The position numbers were made by a program, and so were the translations under genes. From an uncultured Selenomonadaceae bacterium (GTDB lineage: Bacteria > Bacillota > Negativicutes > Selenomonadales > Selenomonadaceae), in contig CAJOOE010000002.1 in NCBI GenBank assembly GCA_905236145.1, positions 1 through 9,275 of the forward strand: a stretch of 9,275 nucleotides of DNA, in the 5' to 3' direction. This document shows, piece after piece, positions 1 through 6,681 of the stretch (its first letter is position 1; each line of letters starts with the position of its first letter). The notes under the pieces are model-generated. The model worked only from the letters and a program-made list of their open reading frames with translations, was not told where the DNA came from and did no database searches.

Positions 1-709
1 CACGGCGGCACAACTTATTCTTAAAAGGATTCACGGGATCGGTCGTCCCACGATTGCAACGCCGATTCCCACGCCGAACGGGGTGACCCTGCTGCTCGAC
101 TCCGGTGCAAATGTGGACAGCAAGCCGGAGCATTTGGTACAGAGCGGGATTATGGGATCGCTCTACGTCGAACACGTTTTCGGCAAGAAAAATCCCCGCG
201 TCGGTCTGCTCAATATCGGCGAAGAGGAAACCAAAGGAAATGAGCAGGTCAAAGAAACTTACGCACTTTTCAAAAATCTGACGACGATAAATTTCGGCGG
301 TAATGCCGAAGGTCGCGATATTCCTCAAGGAAATTTCGATGTGGTGGTCTGTGACGGTTTTGTCGGCAATGTCGTTTTAAAATTCGGCGAAGGGCTTGCC
401 ATGACAATTTTCAAAATGATTAAAGAAGAAGTTGAGGCGGGCGGCATAAATGCAAAACTCGGCGCACTTCTCCTGAAACCCGTCATAAAAAAATTGAAAA
501 AGCGGGTGGACGCATCCGAACACGGCGGTGCACCTTTGCTCGGAGTGAACGGCTGTTGTTTCATAAGTCACGGCAGCTCCGACGCAAGAGCCATTTGCAG
601 CGGCGTGGGAATTGCGGAAGGTTATGTAAAGAGTAATGTTTTGGAGCATATAAAAACCGCACTCGAAAAGGAAAATATGTTGCCCGGCAAGAATCAACCG
701 GTCGATTAA
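1..709 (+). CDS. plsX: Phosphate acyltransferase PlsX, 5'-truncated by window edge
   Basis: PlsX is a soluble, membrane-associated enzyme that makes acyl-phosphate from acyl-ACP. PlsY then uses it for the first acylation of glycerol-3-phosphate. The reading frame is open from base 2, so the gene starts upstream of the window; 235 residues and the stop are visible. From memory the family is about 330-340 residues, so roughly 100 N-terminal residues are missing. Recognisable family blocks, numbered from base 2, are LLDSGANVDSKPEHL (31-45), NPRVGLLNIGEEETKGN (64-80), the VVCDGFVGNVVLK block (115-127) and the EHGGAPLLGVNG block (173-184). A GTG at base 83 lies inside the conserved region and is not the start. 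fabK follows after 62 bases, consistent with one transcript. Identification is by family motifs and by neighbours. Confidence 0.95.
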   Translation, partial: TAAQLILKRIHGIGRPTIATPIPTPNGVTLLLDSGANVDSKPEHLVQSGIMGSLYVEHVFGKKNPRVGLLNIGEEETKGNEQVKETYALFKNLTTINFGGNAEGRDIPQGNFDVVVCDGFVGNVVLKFGEGLAMTIFKMIKEEVEAGGINAKLGALLLKPVIKKLKKRVDASEHGGAPLLGVNGCCFISHGSSDARAICSGVGIAEGYVKSNVLEHIKTALEKENMLPGKNQPVD

Positions 710-732
710 AAAATAAAAAAATTAACCGGTTG
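695..732. repeat. Inverted repeat spanning the plsX stop codon
   Basis: CAACCGGT (695-702) and ACCGGTTG (725-732) form an 8-bp inverted repeat around a 22-base A-rich loop that contains the plsX stop codon. No T-run follows, so it is not a canonical intrinsic terminator. It could be an mRNA-processing or stability hairpin between plsX and fabK, or chance, because ACCGGT is itself a palindrome. Confidence 0.3.
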
Positions 733-771
733 CGAAAGACGGCGCAGCCCGGATAAGGAGGAGAAATTTCA

Positions 772-1719
772 ATGTTTGAAAATAACATTATCTGTAAGCT
801 GTTAAAAATCAAATATCCGATTTTTCAAGGCGGTATGGCGTGGATAGGGACGGCGGAGCTTGCGTCGGCGGTGTCGAATGCGGGCGGCTTGGGTCTTATC
901 GGTGCAGGTCACATGCCGCCGGATATTTTGAGGAAGGAAATTCAAAAGTGCAAGGGGTGGACGGACAAGCCTTTCGGCGTAAACATTATGCTGATGTCGC
1001 CTTTCGTCAAGGAAGTCATGCAGGTCGTAATTGACGAACGCGTCCCGGTCGTGACGACGGGAGCCGGCAACCCCGGCGAATATGTTCCGGCTTTGAAAGA
1101 AATCGGTACGAAAGTTATTCCGGTCGTTGCCAGCGTCGCATTGGCAAAAAGACTTGTAAAAGTCGGAGCGGACGCGGTTATAGCGGAAGGTTGCGAGTCC
1201 GGCGGTCATATCGGCGAAATTTCGACGATGCCGCTTGTCCCTCAAGTTGTCGATGCGGTTGAAGTCCCGGTAATTGCGGCGGGCGGTTTCGCGGATTCTC
1301 GCGGAATGGCGGCGGCGTTTTCATTGGGAGCCCACGCAATTCAAATGGGTACAAGATTTGTTTTGAGTAAAGAGTGTATCGCTCACCCGAATTACAAAAA
1401 TTTGGTACTCAAGGCAAAAGACCGTTCGACTGTCGTAACCGGCAGGACTTTGGGACATCCCGCCCGCGTAATCGCAAACAAATTGACACGCACATACTTG
1501 GAAATGGAGGCGGCGGGAGCGTCCAACGAAGAACTTGAAAAACTCGGCGTGGGAAGTTTGCACCGTGCAACTCATGAAGGCGACGTGGAAAACGGTTCGG
1601 TCATGATCGGTCAAATTTCCGGTATGCTCGACGATATAAAAACCGTTCAAGAAATTATCGACGATATTGTTAACGGGCTTCCGGCTGCGGTTGCGGAACT
1701 TCAGAAAAATTATTTGTGA
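772..1719 (+). CDS. fabK: Enoyl-[acyl-carrier-protein] reductase II FabK (FMN-dependent)
   Basis: FabK is the flavin-dependent reductase that performs the last step of each fatty-acid elongation round, reducing trans-2-enoyl-ACP to acyl-ACP with NAD(P)H. It replaces FabI in many Firmicutes. The 315-residue product has the normal length and is a TIM barrel of the FabK/nitronate-monooxygenase family. It shows QGGMAW (19-24), the catalytic-histidine block ESGGHIG with His146, AAGGF (169-173) and QMGTRF (191-196) for FMN phosphate binding. The C-terminal segment GSLHRATHEGDVENGSVMIG is, to my recollection, typical of true FabK rather than of nitronate monooxygenase. The ATG is preceded by AAGGAGGAG (755-763). 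fabD follows 23 bases downstream, which fits co-transcription with plsX and fabD. Reliance on FabK usually means low triclosan sensitivity; that is known of the family, not shown here. Confidence 0.95.
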   Translation: MFENNIICKLLKIKYPIFQGGMAWIGTAELASAVSNAGGLGLIGAGHMPPDILRKEIQKCKGWTDKPFGVNIMLMSPFVKEVMQVVIDERVPVVTTGAGNPGEYVPALKEIGTKVIPVVASVALAKRLVKVGADAVIAEGCESGGHIGEISTMPLVPQVVDAVEVPVIAAGGFADSRGMAAAFSLGAHAIQMGTRFVLSKECIAHPNYKNLVLKAKDRSTVVTGRTLGHPARVIANKLTRTYLEMEAAGASNEELEKLGVGSLHRATHEGDVENGSVMIGQISGMLDDIKTVQEIIDDIVNGLPAAVAELQKNYL

Positions 1720-1742
1720 GAAATTTCCGGGAGGTAATTTGA

Positions 1743-2678
1743 ATGGGTAAACTTGCGTTTGTATTTCCCGGTCAAGGTGCTCAAACCGTAGGAATGGGAA
1801 AAGATTTTTACGACAAATACGATTTGGCGAAAAAGCGTTTTGAAGAGGCAGACGAGGCTCTCGGCTACTCAATAAAAAAAATGTGCTTTGAAGGTTCGGA
1901 GGAAGATTTGAAACTTACCGCGAACACTCAACCGGCGATTTTGGTTGTCAGCGTTATTGCGGCGGAACTTTTGAAGGAAGAGGGCATTGTCCCGGAAATT
2001 GCCGGCGGTCACAGTTTGGGCGAATATTCCGCACTTGTCGCGGCGGGAGTTTTGGATTTCAAAGACGCGGTGCTTTTGGTTCACAAACGCGGACAATTTA
2101 TGCAGGAGGCCGTTCCGGTCGGCGAAGGTGCCATGGCGGCGATTATCGGACTTGACGACGAAGTTATAGTCGATGCCTGCAAAAAAGCGTCGGAAGACGG
2201 AGTGGTTCAGGCGGTAAATTTCAACTGTCCGGGGCAAACGGTAATAGCCGGAACGACAAAGGGCGTTGAGTCCGCAGTCGAAATTTTGAAAAATGCCGGA
2301 GCGAAAAAGGCAGTAATTTTACCGGTCAGTGCTCCTTTCCACAGTACGCTGATGGCTCCTGCGGCAAAAAAAATTGCGGCGGAATTGGAGAAAGTCGAAA
2401 TTCGCGATGCGGCTTTTCCGATTGCGGCAAACTTCACCGGCAAACTTGAAACTTCCGGAGCGGAGATTAAAGCCAATTTGATTTCGCAAGCCGACAATCC
2501 GGTTAAATGGATAGATTGCGTAAAGACTATGACGGATTTCGGTGCGGATACTTTTGTCGAGTGCGGGCCCGGAAAAACTCTTTGCGGTTTCAATCGCCGG
2601 ATCGACAAACAAATCAAAAGCTTGAATGTCGAAAATATCGAAAGTTTTGAAAAGACCGTCGCGGCTTTGAAACAATGA
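1743..2678 (+). CDS. fabD: Malonyl-CoA:ACP transacylase FabD
   Basis: FabD transfers malonyl from CoA to the phosphopantetheine arm of ACP, supplying the extender unit for fatty-acid elongation. The 311-residue protein is full length. Visible motifs are FPGQGAQ (8-14), the nucleophile elbow GHSLGEYSALVAAG with Ser91, Arg116 in KRGQFMQEA, His200 in PVSAPFHSTLM, and Gln249 in LISQADNPVKW. These match the Ser-His-Arg-Gln set known from E. coli FabD. The ATG has a GGGAGGT site (1729-1735). The C-terminus ends where FabD proteins normally end. The reading frame nevertheless stays open for 41 further codons after the TGA (see 2679-2804), which looks like unrelated sequence and not a lost FabD tail. 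Confidence 0.97.
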   Translation: MGKLAFVFPGQGAQTVGMGKDFYDKYDLAKKRFEEADEALGYSIKKMCFEGSEEDLKLTANTQPAILVVSVIAAELLKEEGIVPEIAGGHSLGEYSALVAAGVLDFKDAVLLVHKRGQFMQEAVPVGEGAMAAIIGLDDEVIVDACKKASEDGVVQAVNFNCPGQTVIAGTTKGVESAVEILKNAGAKKAVILPVSAPFHSTLMAPAAKKIAAELEKVEIRDAAFPIAANFTGKLETSGAEIKANLISQADNPVKWIDCVKTMTDFGADTFVECGPGKTLCGFNRRIDKQIKSLNVENIESFEKTVAALKQ

Positions 2679-2804
2679 GCGATTCCGGCAGGAGAATTTA
2701 CAAGGATTCTTGCGATTAACTTGCCGCTCCAAAGTATTGTGCAGGTCAGCGGTTTGAGCAAAGAGCGTATTTTGAAAATTGCGGAAGGTGAACTTCTTGC
2801 CTAA
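2679..2804 (+). pseudogene. Possible C-terminal gene remnant (Rpn/PD-(D/E)XK-like tail) after fabD
   Basis: The 222-base gap between fabD and fabG starts with 41 sense codons in the same frame as fabD, directly after its TGA and ending at TAA 2802-2804. The translation contains NLPLQSIVQVSGLSKERILK and then IAEGELLA. This has the look of the short helical tail (pattern 'LPxxxIxxxTGLSxEEI') that often ends Rpn-family recombination-promoting nuclease/putative transposase proteins and similar Firmicutes proteins. No in-frame ATG with a ribosome-binding site is present and no nuclease core is visible, so if real it is a degraded 3' end. Alternatives are a short read-through extension of FabD or chance. 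Only the open frame is seen; the family link is inference from memory. Confidence 0.3.
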
Positions 2805-2866
2805 TGTTTCCGGTTCAAGATGAAATATTGTAAAGTTTAAAAATTGTAGATAAGAAAAAATGTTTG

Positions 2867-2875
2867 TGATATATT
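2867..2875 (+). promoter_or_regulatory. Candidate extended -10 promoter for fabG-acpP
   Basis: TGATATATT fits an extended -10 (TG-N-TATATT, five of six to TATAAT) 25 bases before the fabG start, downstream of an AT-rich stretch (2822-2866). No good -35 hexamer lies at 17 bases; TTGTAG is 20 bases upstream. A ribosome-binding GGGGGGAGG (about 2880-2888) follows. It would let fabG-acpP be transcribed separately from plsX-fabK-fabD. I see no FapR-like operator next to it. Confidence 0.4.
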
Positions 2876-2900
2876 CTGCGGGGGGAGGCTTAAAACTGAA

Positions 2901-3653
2901 ATGACCGAAAAAATTTTGACCGGTAAAGTCGCATTTGTAACCGGTGCGTCACGCGGAATAGGTAGGGCGATAGCGTTAAAACTTGCCGAAGAAGGTGCGA
3001 AGGTTGCAATAAATTTTGCCGGAAATGTGGCAAAAGCCGAAGAAGTCAAAGGTTTGATCGAATCCCAAGGCGGCGAAGCCATGCTTGCTCAAGGCAGTGT
3101 TGCCGATGCCGCGACGGTCGATGAACTTGTGAAAAAAGTCGTCGATACTTGGGGGAAAGTTGATATTTTGGTGAACAACGCCGGAATAACTCGCGACGGC
3201 TTACTTATGAAAATGAGCGAAAGCGATTTTGACGAAGTTATTGCGACGAATTTGAAGGGCGTGTTCAACTGCACAAAAGCCGTCACGCGGCTGATGATTA
3301 AACAACGCGGCGGCAGGATTGTCAATTTGTCTTCGGTTGTTGCTTTGAACGGAAATGCCGGACAGGCGAATTATGCGGCGGCGAAAGCCGGAATAATAGG
3401 ATTTTCAAAATCCGTCGCAAAGGAACTTGCCTCACGCGGCATAACCGTCAATGTCGTTGCTCCGGGATTTATAGAAACGGATATGACCGCAGTGCTCCCC
3501 GACAAGGTCAAAGAGGCGATGATTAAGGATATACCGGCGGGCAGACCGGGTACTCCGGAAGATGTCGCCGAGGCAGTGACATTCCTTGTATCGGAAAAAG
3601 CGGCATACATAACCGGTCAGGTTCTCCGTGCAGACGGCGGCATGGCCATGTGA
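2901..3653 (+). CDS. fabG: 3-oxoacyl-[acyl-carrier-protein] reductase FabG
   Basis: FabG performs the first reduction of the elongation cycle, turning 3-oxoacyl-ACP into 3-hydroxyacyl-ACP with NADPH, and acts as a cytoplasmic tetramer. The 250-residue protein is a full-length classical short-chain dehydrogenase. It has the Rossmann loop TGASRGIG (14-21), NNAG (92-95), and the catalytic set Asn118 (ATNLKG), Ser145 (VNLSSVV), Tyr158 and Lys162 (YAAAK). The PGFIETDM segment (189-196) and C-terminal GQVLRADGGMAM are typical of FabG. A purine-rich GGGGGGAGG lies about 12 bases before the ATG, a rather long spacing. acpP follows after 29 bases. Its position between fabD and acpP makes a fatty-acid role far more likely than that of a general dehydrogenase. 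Confidence 0.96.
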   Translation: MTEKILTGKVAFVTGASRGIGRAIALKLAEEGAKVAINFAGNVAKAEEVKGLIESQGGEAMLAQGSVADAATVDELVKKVVDTWGKVDILVNNAGITRDGLLMKMSESDFDEVIATNLKGVFNCTKAVTRLMIKQRGGRIVNLSSVVALNGNAGQANYAAAKAGIIGFSKSVAKELASRGITVNVVAPGFIETDMTAVLPDKVKEAMIKDIPAGRPGTPEDVAEAVTFLVSEKAAYITGQVLRADGGMAM

Positions 3654-3664
3654 TGTGCGGTTTT

Positions 3665-3676
3665 GAAAGGAGGTGA
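3665..3676 (+). promoter_or_regulatory. Exceptionally long Shine-Dalgarno of acpP
   Basis: GAAAGGAGGTGA matches the complement of a Firmicutes-type 16S rRNA 3' end over 12 bases, assuming that tail is conserved in this organism. The GGAGG core ends 9 bases before the acpP ATG. It is the longest such match I see in the window and fits the very high expression expected of acyl carrier protein. Confidence 0.75.
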
Positions 3677-3682
3677 CGTGTA

Positions 3683-3919
3683 ATGTCAACGTTTGATCAG
3701 GTTAAAGATATTGTTGTCGAACAACTTTCCGTCGATGCGGACGAAGTACAGATGAGCTCCACTTTCGTGGACGATTTGGGTGCGGATTCGCTGGACATAG
3801 TCGAATTGATTATGGCCTTCGAGGATAAATTCGGTATTGAAATTCCTGATGAAAAAGCAGAGAAAATCAAAACCGTCGAAGATGTTGTTAATTACGTGGA
3901 GGAGGCAAAGAAGGCGTAA
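3683..3919 (+). CDS. acpP: Acyl carrier protein AcpP
   Basis: ACP is the small acidic cytoplasmic protein that carries growing acyl chains on a 4'-phosphopantetheine arm and hands them to FabD, FabG, FabK and PlsX. The 78-residue product has normal length and the four-helix-bundle pattern. The attachment site is DLGADSLDIVEL with Ser36. The recognition helix after it reads VELIMAFEDKFGIEIPD and is strongly acidic, as expected. The ATG is fixed by a near-perfect ribosome-binding site. It is the last gene before an intrinsic terminator at 3986-4017, so it ends the fatty-acid transcript. In many relatives fabF and rnc come next; here they do not. Confidence 0.98.
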   Translation: MSTFDQVKDIVVEQLSVDADEVQMSSTFVDDLGADSLDIVELIMAFEDKFGIEIPDEKAEKIKTVEDVVNYVEEAKKA

Positions 3920-3985
3920 TCCGGGCTTTGTGCCGGTTCGACCGAAAAGGCTTCCGTACAAAAAATAATGCAATATCTCAGGAAG

Positions 3986-4017
3986 AATCCCGTGAAGAAA
4001 TCCTTCGCGGGATTTTC
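3986..4017 (+). terminator. Intrinsic terminator after acpP
   Basis: AATCCCGTGAAG (3986-3997) pairs with CTTCGCGGGATT (4003-4014) over 12 bp with one T-G wobble and a 5-base loop AAATC, followed by TTC and a short T-rich tail. It lies 67 bases after the acpP stop and should end the fabG-acpP transcript. Because it precedes the next gene's ribosome-binding site, read-through could also feed that gene. The tail (TTTTCT, counting the stem's last bases) is short, so termination may be partial. Confidence 0.8.
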
Positions 4018-4048
4018 TAAAGACGGTAAAATATATGGAGGATTGCCG

Positions 4049-4996
4049 ATGAAACTTCCGGAACTTAAAATAGGTAACAAAACAGCAAAAATTCCGATCG
4101 TGCAGGGCGGAATGGCAATTCGTCTGTCTACTGCAAGGCTCGCGGCGGCGGTTGCGAACGAGGGCGGCATCGGCTTAATCGCTGCGTCGGGCATGACTCA
4201 CGACGAATTGCGTTACGAAATAAAGTTGGCACGTTCACTGACGAACGGCGTTATAGGAATAAACATAATGGTTGCGGCAAGCGACTTTGCCGGAATCGTG
4301 AAAACCGCCATTGATGCCGGAATTGATTTGATTGTCGCCGGTGCAGGTTTTTCACGCGATATTTTCGGATTGGGTAAAGAGTCCGGGACTCCGATAGTTC
4401 CGATCGTTTCCTCCGTCAAACTTGCGAAAATTTCCGAAAAACTCGGAGCCGCCGCCGTAGTCGTCGAAGGCAAAGAGGCGGGCGGTCATTTGGGTACGGA
4501 TACTTCCGTCAGAGAACTCATAGAACCGATCCGGGCGGCCGTCAAATTTCCGGTTATCGCGGCGGGCGGTGTTTTGAGCGGAAAAGATATTGCCGCAATG
4601 ATAAAAATGGGAGCAAACGGCGTTCAAATGGGCTCGCGTTTTGCGGCAAGCGAAGAATCAAACGCCGCACCCGGTTTGAAAGAATATTATCTCAAATCCA
4701 AGCCGGAGGACGTTGTCGTTATTCACAGCCCGGTAGGTTTGCCGGGCAGAGCGGTCAGAACGCCCTTTTCAAAACTTGTCATGGAAGGCCCCGTACCGCC
4801 GAAAGTTTGCGACAAATGTTTGAAAGCGTGTAAGCATAATTTCTGTATCGTCCGTGCTTTGACCAGAGCACAACAGGGAGATTTGGAAACCGGGCTTGTC
4901 TTTACCGGCGAATATATGCCGCAGATAAAAGAAATTTTGCCGGTCAAAGAAATAATTGCACGTCTGATAAAAGAAGTAGAGGCGGAGCCGGATTGA
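4049..4996 (+). CDS. FabK-like/nitronate monooxygenase-family FMN flavoprotein with C-terminal Cys cluster
   Basis: This 315-residue protein is an FMN TIM-barrel of the 2-nitropropane dioxygenase/FabK family. It shows VQGGMA (18-23), EGGIGLIAA (38-46), the catalytic-histidine block KEAGGHLG with His147, AAGGV (171-175) and GVQMGSRF (191-198). Unlike the FabK encoded upstream, it has CDKC...C....C near the end (Cys254, 257, 261, 266) and a tail ending in VKEIIARLIKEV. From memory, that tail is typical of clostridial proteins annotated as nitronate monooxygenase. Its substrate is not known from sequence; it could be an oxidoreductase for nitronates or for enoyl-thioesters. The frame is open from an ATG at 3968, but the extra 27 codons cover the terminator, and GGAGGA (4037-4042) sits 6 bases before the ATG at 4049, so I use that start. 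TAAAAT at 4027-4032 is too close to be a convincing promoter. Confidence 0.85.
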   Translation: MKLPELKIGNKTAKIPIVQGGMAIRLSTARLAAAVANEGGIGLIAASGMTHDELRYEIKLARSLTNGVIGINIMVAASDFAGIVKTAIDAGIDLIVAGAGFSRDIFGLGKESGTPIVPIVSSVKLAKISEKLGAAAVVVEGKEAGGHLGTDTSVRELIEPIRAAVKFPVIAAGGVLSGKDIAAMIKMGANGVQMGSRFAASEESNAAPGLKEYYLKSKPEDVVVIHSPVGLPGRAVRTPFSKLVMEGPVPPKVCDKCLKACKHNFCIVRALTRAQQGDLETGLVFTGEYMPQIKEILPVKEIIARLIKEVEAEPD

Positions 4997-5040
4997 CGAG
5001 AGAAAAAATTTTTTCCCCGGCGAATGACAGGAGGATTACA

Positions 5041-5349
5041 ATGCCGAAAATTCCGAAAAACCTGACCGATAAAGATATGGTAAAGAATTATGTGGAAGAG
5101 GAAACAATAGAATCAAAACTTATCGCGGCAGAAAAAAAAGCCGAACTGATTCGCCGGGCGGAAAAATTGCAAGAGCCGCCGGAGCCTCTCGCAAAAGCCG
5201 GATTTACTCCGGAACTTTCCGACAGACTCGGAAAAGAACTTCTCGCGTTAAAAATTGAACTTGCAAATGCCGGCGTAAAAAACTATAATTTCAAAATTAA
5301 GCGTGACGGCGACAGAATTACTTTGACCGTCACCGACAAAAAATTTTGA
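5041..5349 (+). CDS. Small hypothetical protein, 102 residues
   Basis: I do not recognise this protein. It is 102 residues, highly charged, with no signal peptide or membrane segment. Residues 10-46 are rich in Lys and Glu and look helical, possibly coiled coil (EEETIESKLIAAEKKAELIRR region). A short proline-containing linker follows (EPPEPL, 45-50). The C-terminal half is a predicted helix (ELSDRLGKELLALKIELANAG) followed by two alternating strands (NYNFKIKRDG, DRITLTVTD). An upstream in-frame TTG at 4993 overlaps the previous stop codon, but AGGAGG (5032-5037) lies just before the ATG at 5041, which I prefer. It sits 44 bases after the flavoprotein gene and 21 bases before the transporter gene, so the three are probably one operon. 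Neighbours suggest a link to one of them but do not define it. Confidence 0.7.
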   Translation: MPKIPKNLTDKDMVKNYVEEETIESKLIAAEKKAELIRRAEKLQEPPEPLAKAGFTPELSDRLGKELLALKIELANAGVKNYNFKIKRDGDRITLTVTDKKF

Positions 5350-5370
5350 CGGGGGAGGAATTTTACCGAA

Positions 5371-6651
5371 ATGGATATGACGACGGTGGCGGTGGTAATT
5401 TTTATTGCCGCCTACGCATTGATTATTTCCGAAAAAGTTCACAGGACGATCGTCGGAATTTTCGGTGCGATGCTTATGATTCTTTTGGGGATAATCTCAC
5501 AAGAAACGGCGATTCATCACATAGACTTCAACACGCTCGGTCTTTTGATGGGTATGATGATTATTGTCAACATTACGAGCGAAACTGGACTTTTCAATTT
5601 TCTTGCAATTTGGGCGGCGAAAAAAGTAAAGGCTCAACCGGTTGCCCTGCTCGTGGCGTTGAGTTTGTTGACGGCGGTCTGCTCGGCACTTTTGGACAAC
5701 GTTACGACCGTTTTGCTTACCGTGCCGATAACTTTCAACATCGCCGCACAGCTCAAAGTTGACGTAAAACCTTTTTTGATGGCTCAAATCATCAGCTCCA
5801 ATATCGGCGGAACGGCAACTTTGATAGGCGACCCGCCCAATATAATGATCGGCTCGGCGACGGGTTTGAGTTTCGGCGACTTTGTTTTGAATATGACGGC
5901 TCCGGCGATTTTTATTTTCGTTGTGACCGTCCTTATCATGATAATGCTTTACAAGTCGAAACTTCACACGCAACCGGAACTTCAGGATAAAGTAATGCGG
6001 CTTGACGAAAAAAGTCAGATAACCGACCCGGTGCTGTTGAAAAAATGTCTTTTCGTTCTTGCAATTACGATTTCGCTTTTCGCTATGCACGGAATGTTGC
6101 ATTTGGAAACGGCGACGGCGGCTCTTACCGGAGCGGGACTGTTGCTTTTGGTAAGTTTCCACAGCAATGAGTCGATGATTGCAAAGGTTTTGAGTAAAAT
6201 TGAATGGCTTGCGATTTTCTTCTTTGCCGGACTGTTTGTCTTGGTCGGAGCGTTGGTTGAAACCGGCGTTATCAAGGCGATGGCGGCTGAGGCTATCGAA
6301 GTCACCAACGGAAACGTTCCCGCGACTGCAATTTTGATTTTGTGGATGAGTGCGATAGCGTCGTCATTTATCGACAACATTCCCTTTGTCGCAACTTTAA
6401 TTCCGCTTATCAAAGACATGGGCGAAATGGGACTGTCGAATTTGGAGCCGATGTGGTGGAGTTTGGCACTCGGTGCATGCTTGGGCGGAAACGGAACGCT
6501 TATCGGAGCGAGTGCAAACGTCGTTGTTGCGTCAATGGCGGCACAGAGAGGAAAGGCAATTTCGTTTATCGAATTTATGAAAACAGCTTTCCCGCTGATG
6601 ATTCTTTCGATAATTATTTCCACCGCTTACGTTTACCTGCGTTATCTTTGA
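5371..6651 (+). CDS. ArsB/NhaD (ion transporter superfamily) membrane transporter
   Basis: This 426-residue, very hydrophobic protein has about 11-12 likely membrane segments and the two inverted halves of the ArsB/NhaD/DASS ion-transporter superfamily. Half one has LLDNVTTVLLTVPI (107-120) and NIGGTATLIGDPPNIMIG (144-161). Half two has the equivalent SFIDNIPFVATLIPLI (332-347) and LGACLGGNGTLIGASANVV (367-385). The paired Asp-Asn (109-110, 335-336) and Gly-rich hairpins are the usual substrate/ion-binding elements. A long loop at about 193-222 separates the halves. Members move arsenite, Na+/H+ or dicarboxylates and are often named arsenic transporter or citrate transporter; the substrate cannot be read from sequence. 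No arsR or arsC lies nearby, so arsenic resistance is not supported. The start follows GGGGGAGGA (5351-5359). A terminator follows at 6682. Confidence 0.88.
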   Translation: MDMTTVAVVIFIAAYALIISEKVHRTIVGIFGAMLMILLGIISQETAIHHIDFNTLGLLMGMMIIVNITSETGLFNFLAIWAAKKVKAQPVALLVALSLLTAVCSALLDNVTTVLLTVPITFNIAAQLKVDVKPFLMAQIISSNIGGTATLIGDPPNIMIGSATGLSFGDFVLNMTAPAIFIFVVTVLIMIMLYKSKLHTQPELQDKVMRLDEKSQITDPVLLKKCLFVLAITISLFAMHGMLHLETATAALTGAGLLLLVSFHSNESMIAKVLSKIEWLAIFFFAGLFVLVGALVETGVIKAMAAEAIEVTNGNVPATAILILWMSAIASSFIDNIPFVATLIPLIKDMGEMGLSNLEPMWWSLALGACLGGNGTLIGASANVVVASMAAQRGKAISFIEFMKTAFPLMILSIIISTAYVYLRYL

Positions 6652-6681
6652 TTGAAAAATTTTGAAAAGAACATAAATCAA

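Noticed and set aside
2675..2719. A 14-codon reading frame starting at the ATG that overlaps the fabD stop (ATGA).
   Set aside because: Too short, no recognisable product, and its ATG is simply the last bases of fabD. The overlapping in-frame stretch at 2679-2804 is more protein-like.
2679..2900. A FapR operator or riboswitch controlling the fab genes.
   Set aside because: No palindrome resembling the FapR site and no riboswitch-like structure can be seen in the gap; the true operon leader is upstream of the window.
5346..5762. A 138-codon plus-strand frame overlapping the small-protein stop and the transporter start.
   Set aside because: Out-of-frame shadow of the transporter with low-complexity Arg/Asp/Gly content; the transporter frame carries the family motifs.
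5497..6162. A 221-codon minus-strand frame inside the transporter gene.
   Set aside because: Arg/His/Gln-rich translation typical of the antisense of a membrane-protein gene; the plus-strand gene is unambiguous.
5371..6651. Naming the transporter an arsenite pump (arsB).
   Set aside because: Only superfamily motifs are seen and no arsR, arsC or arsA is nearby, so the substrate is left open.
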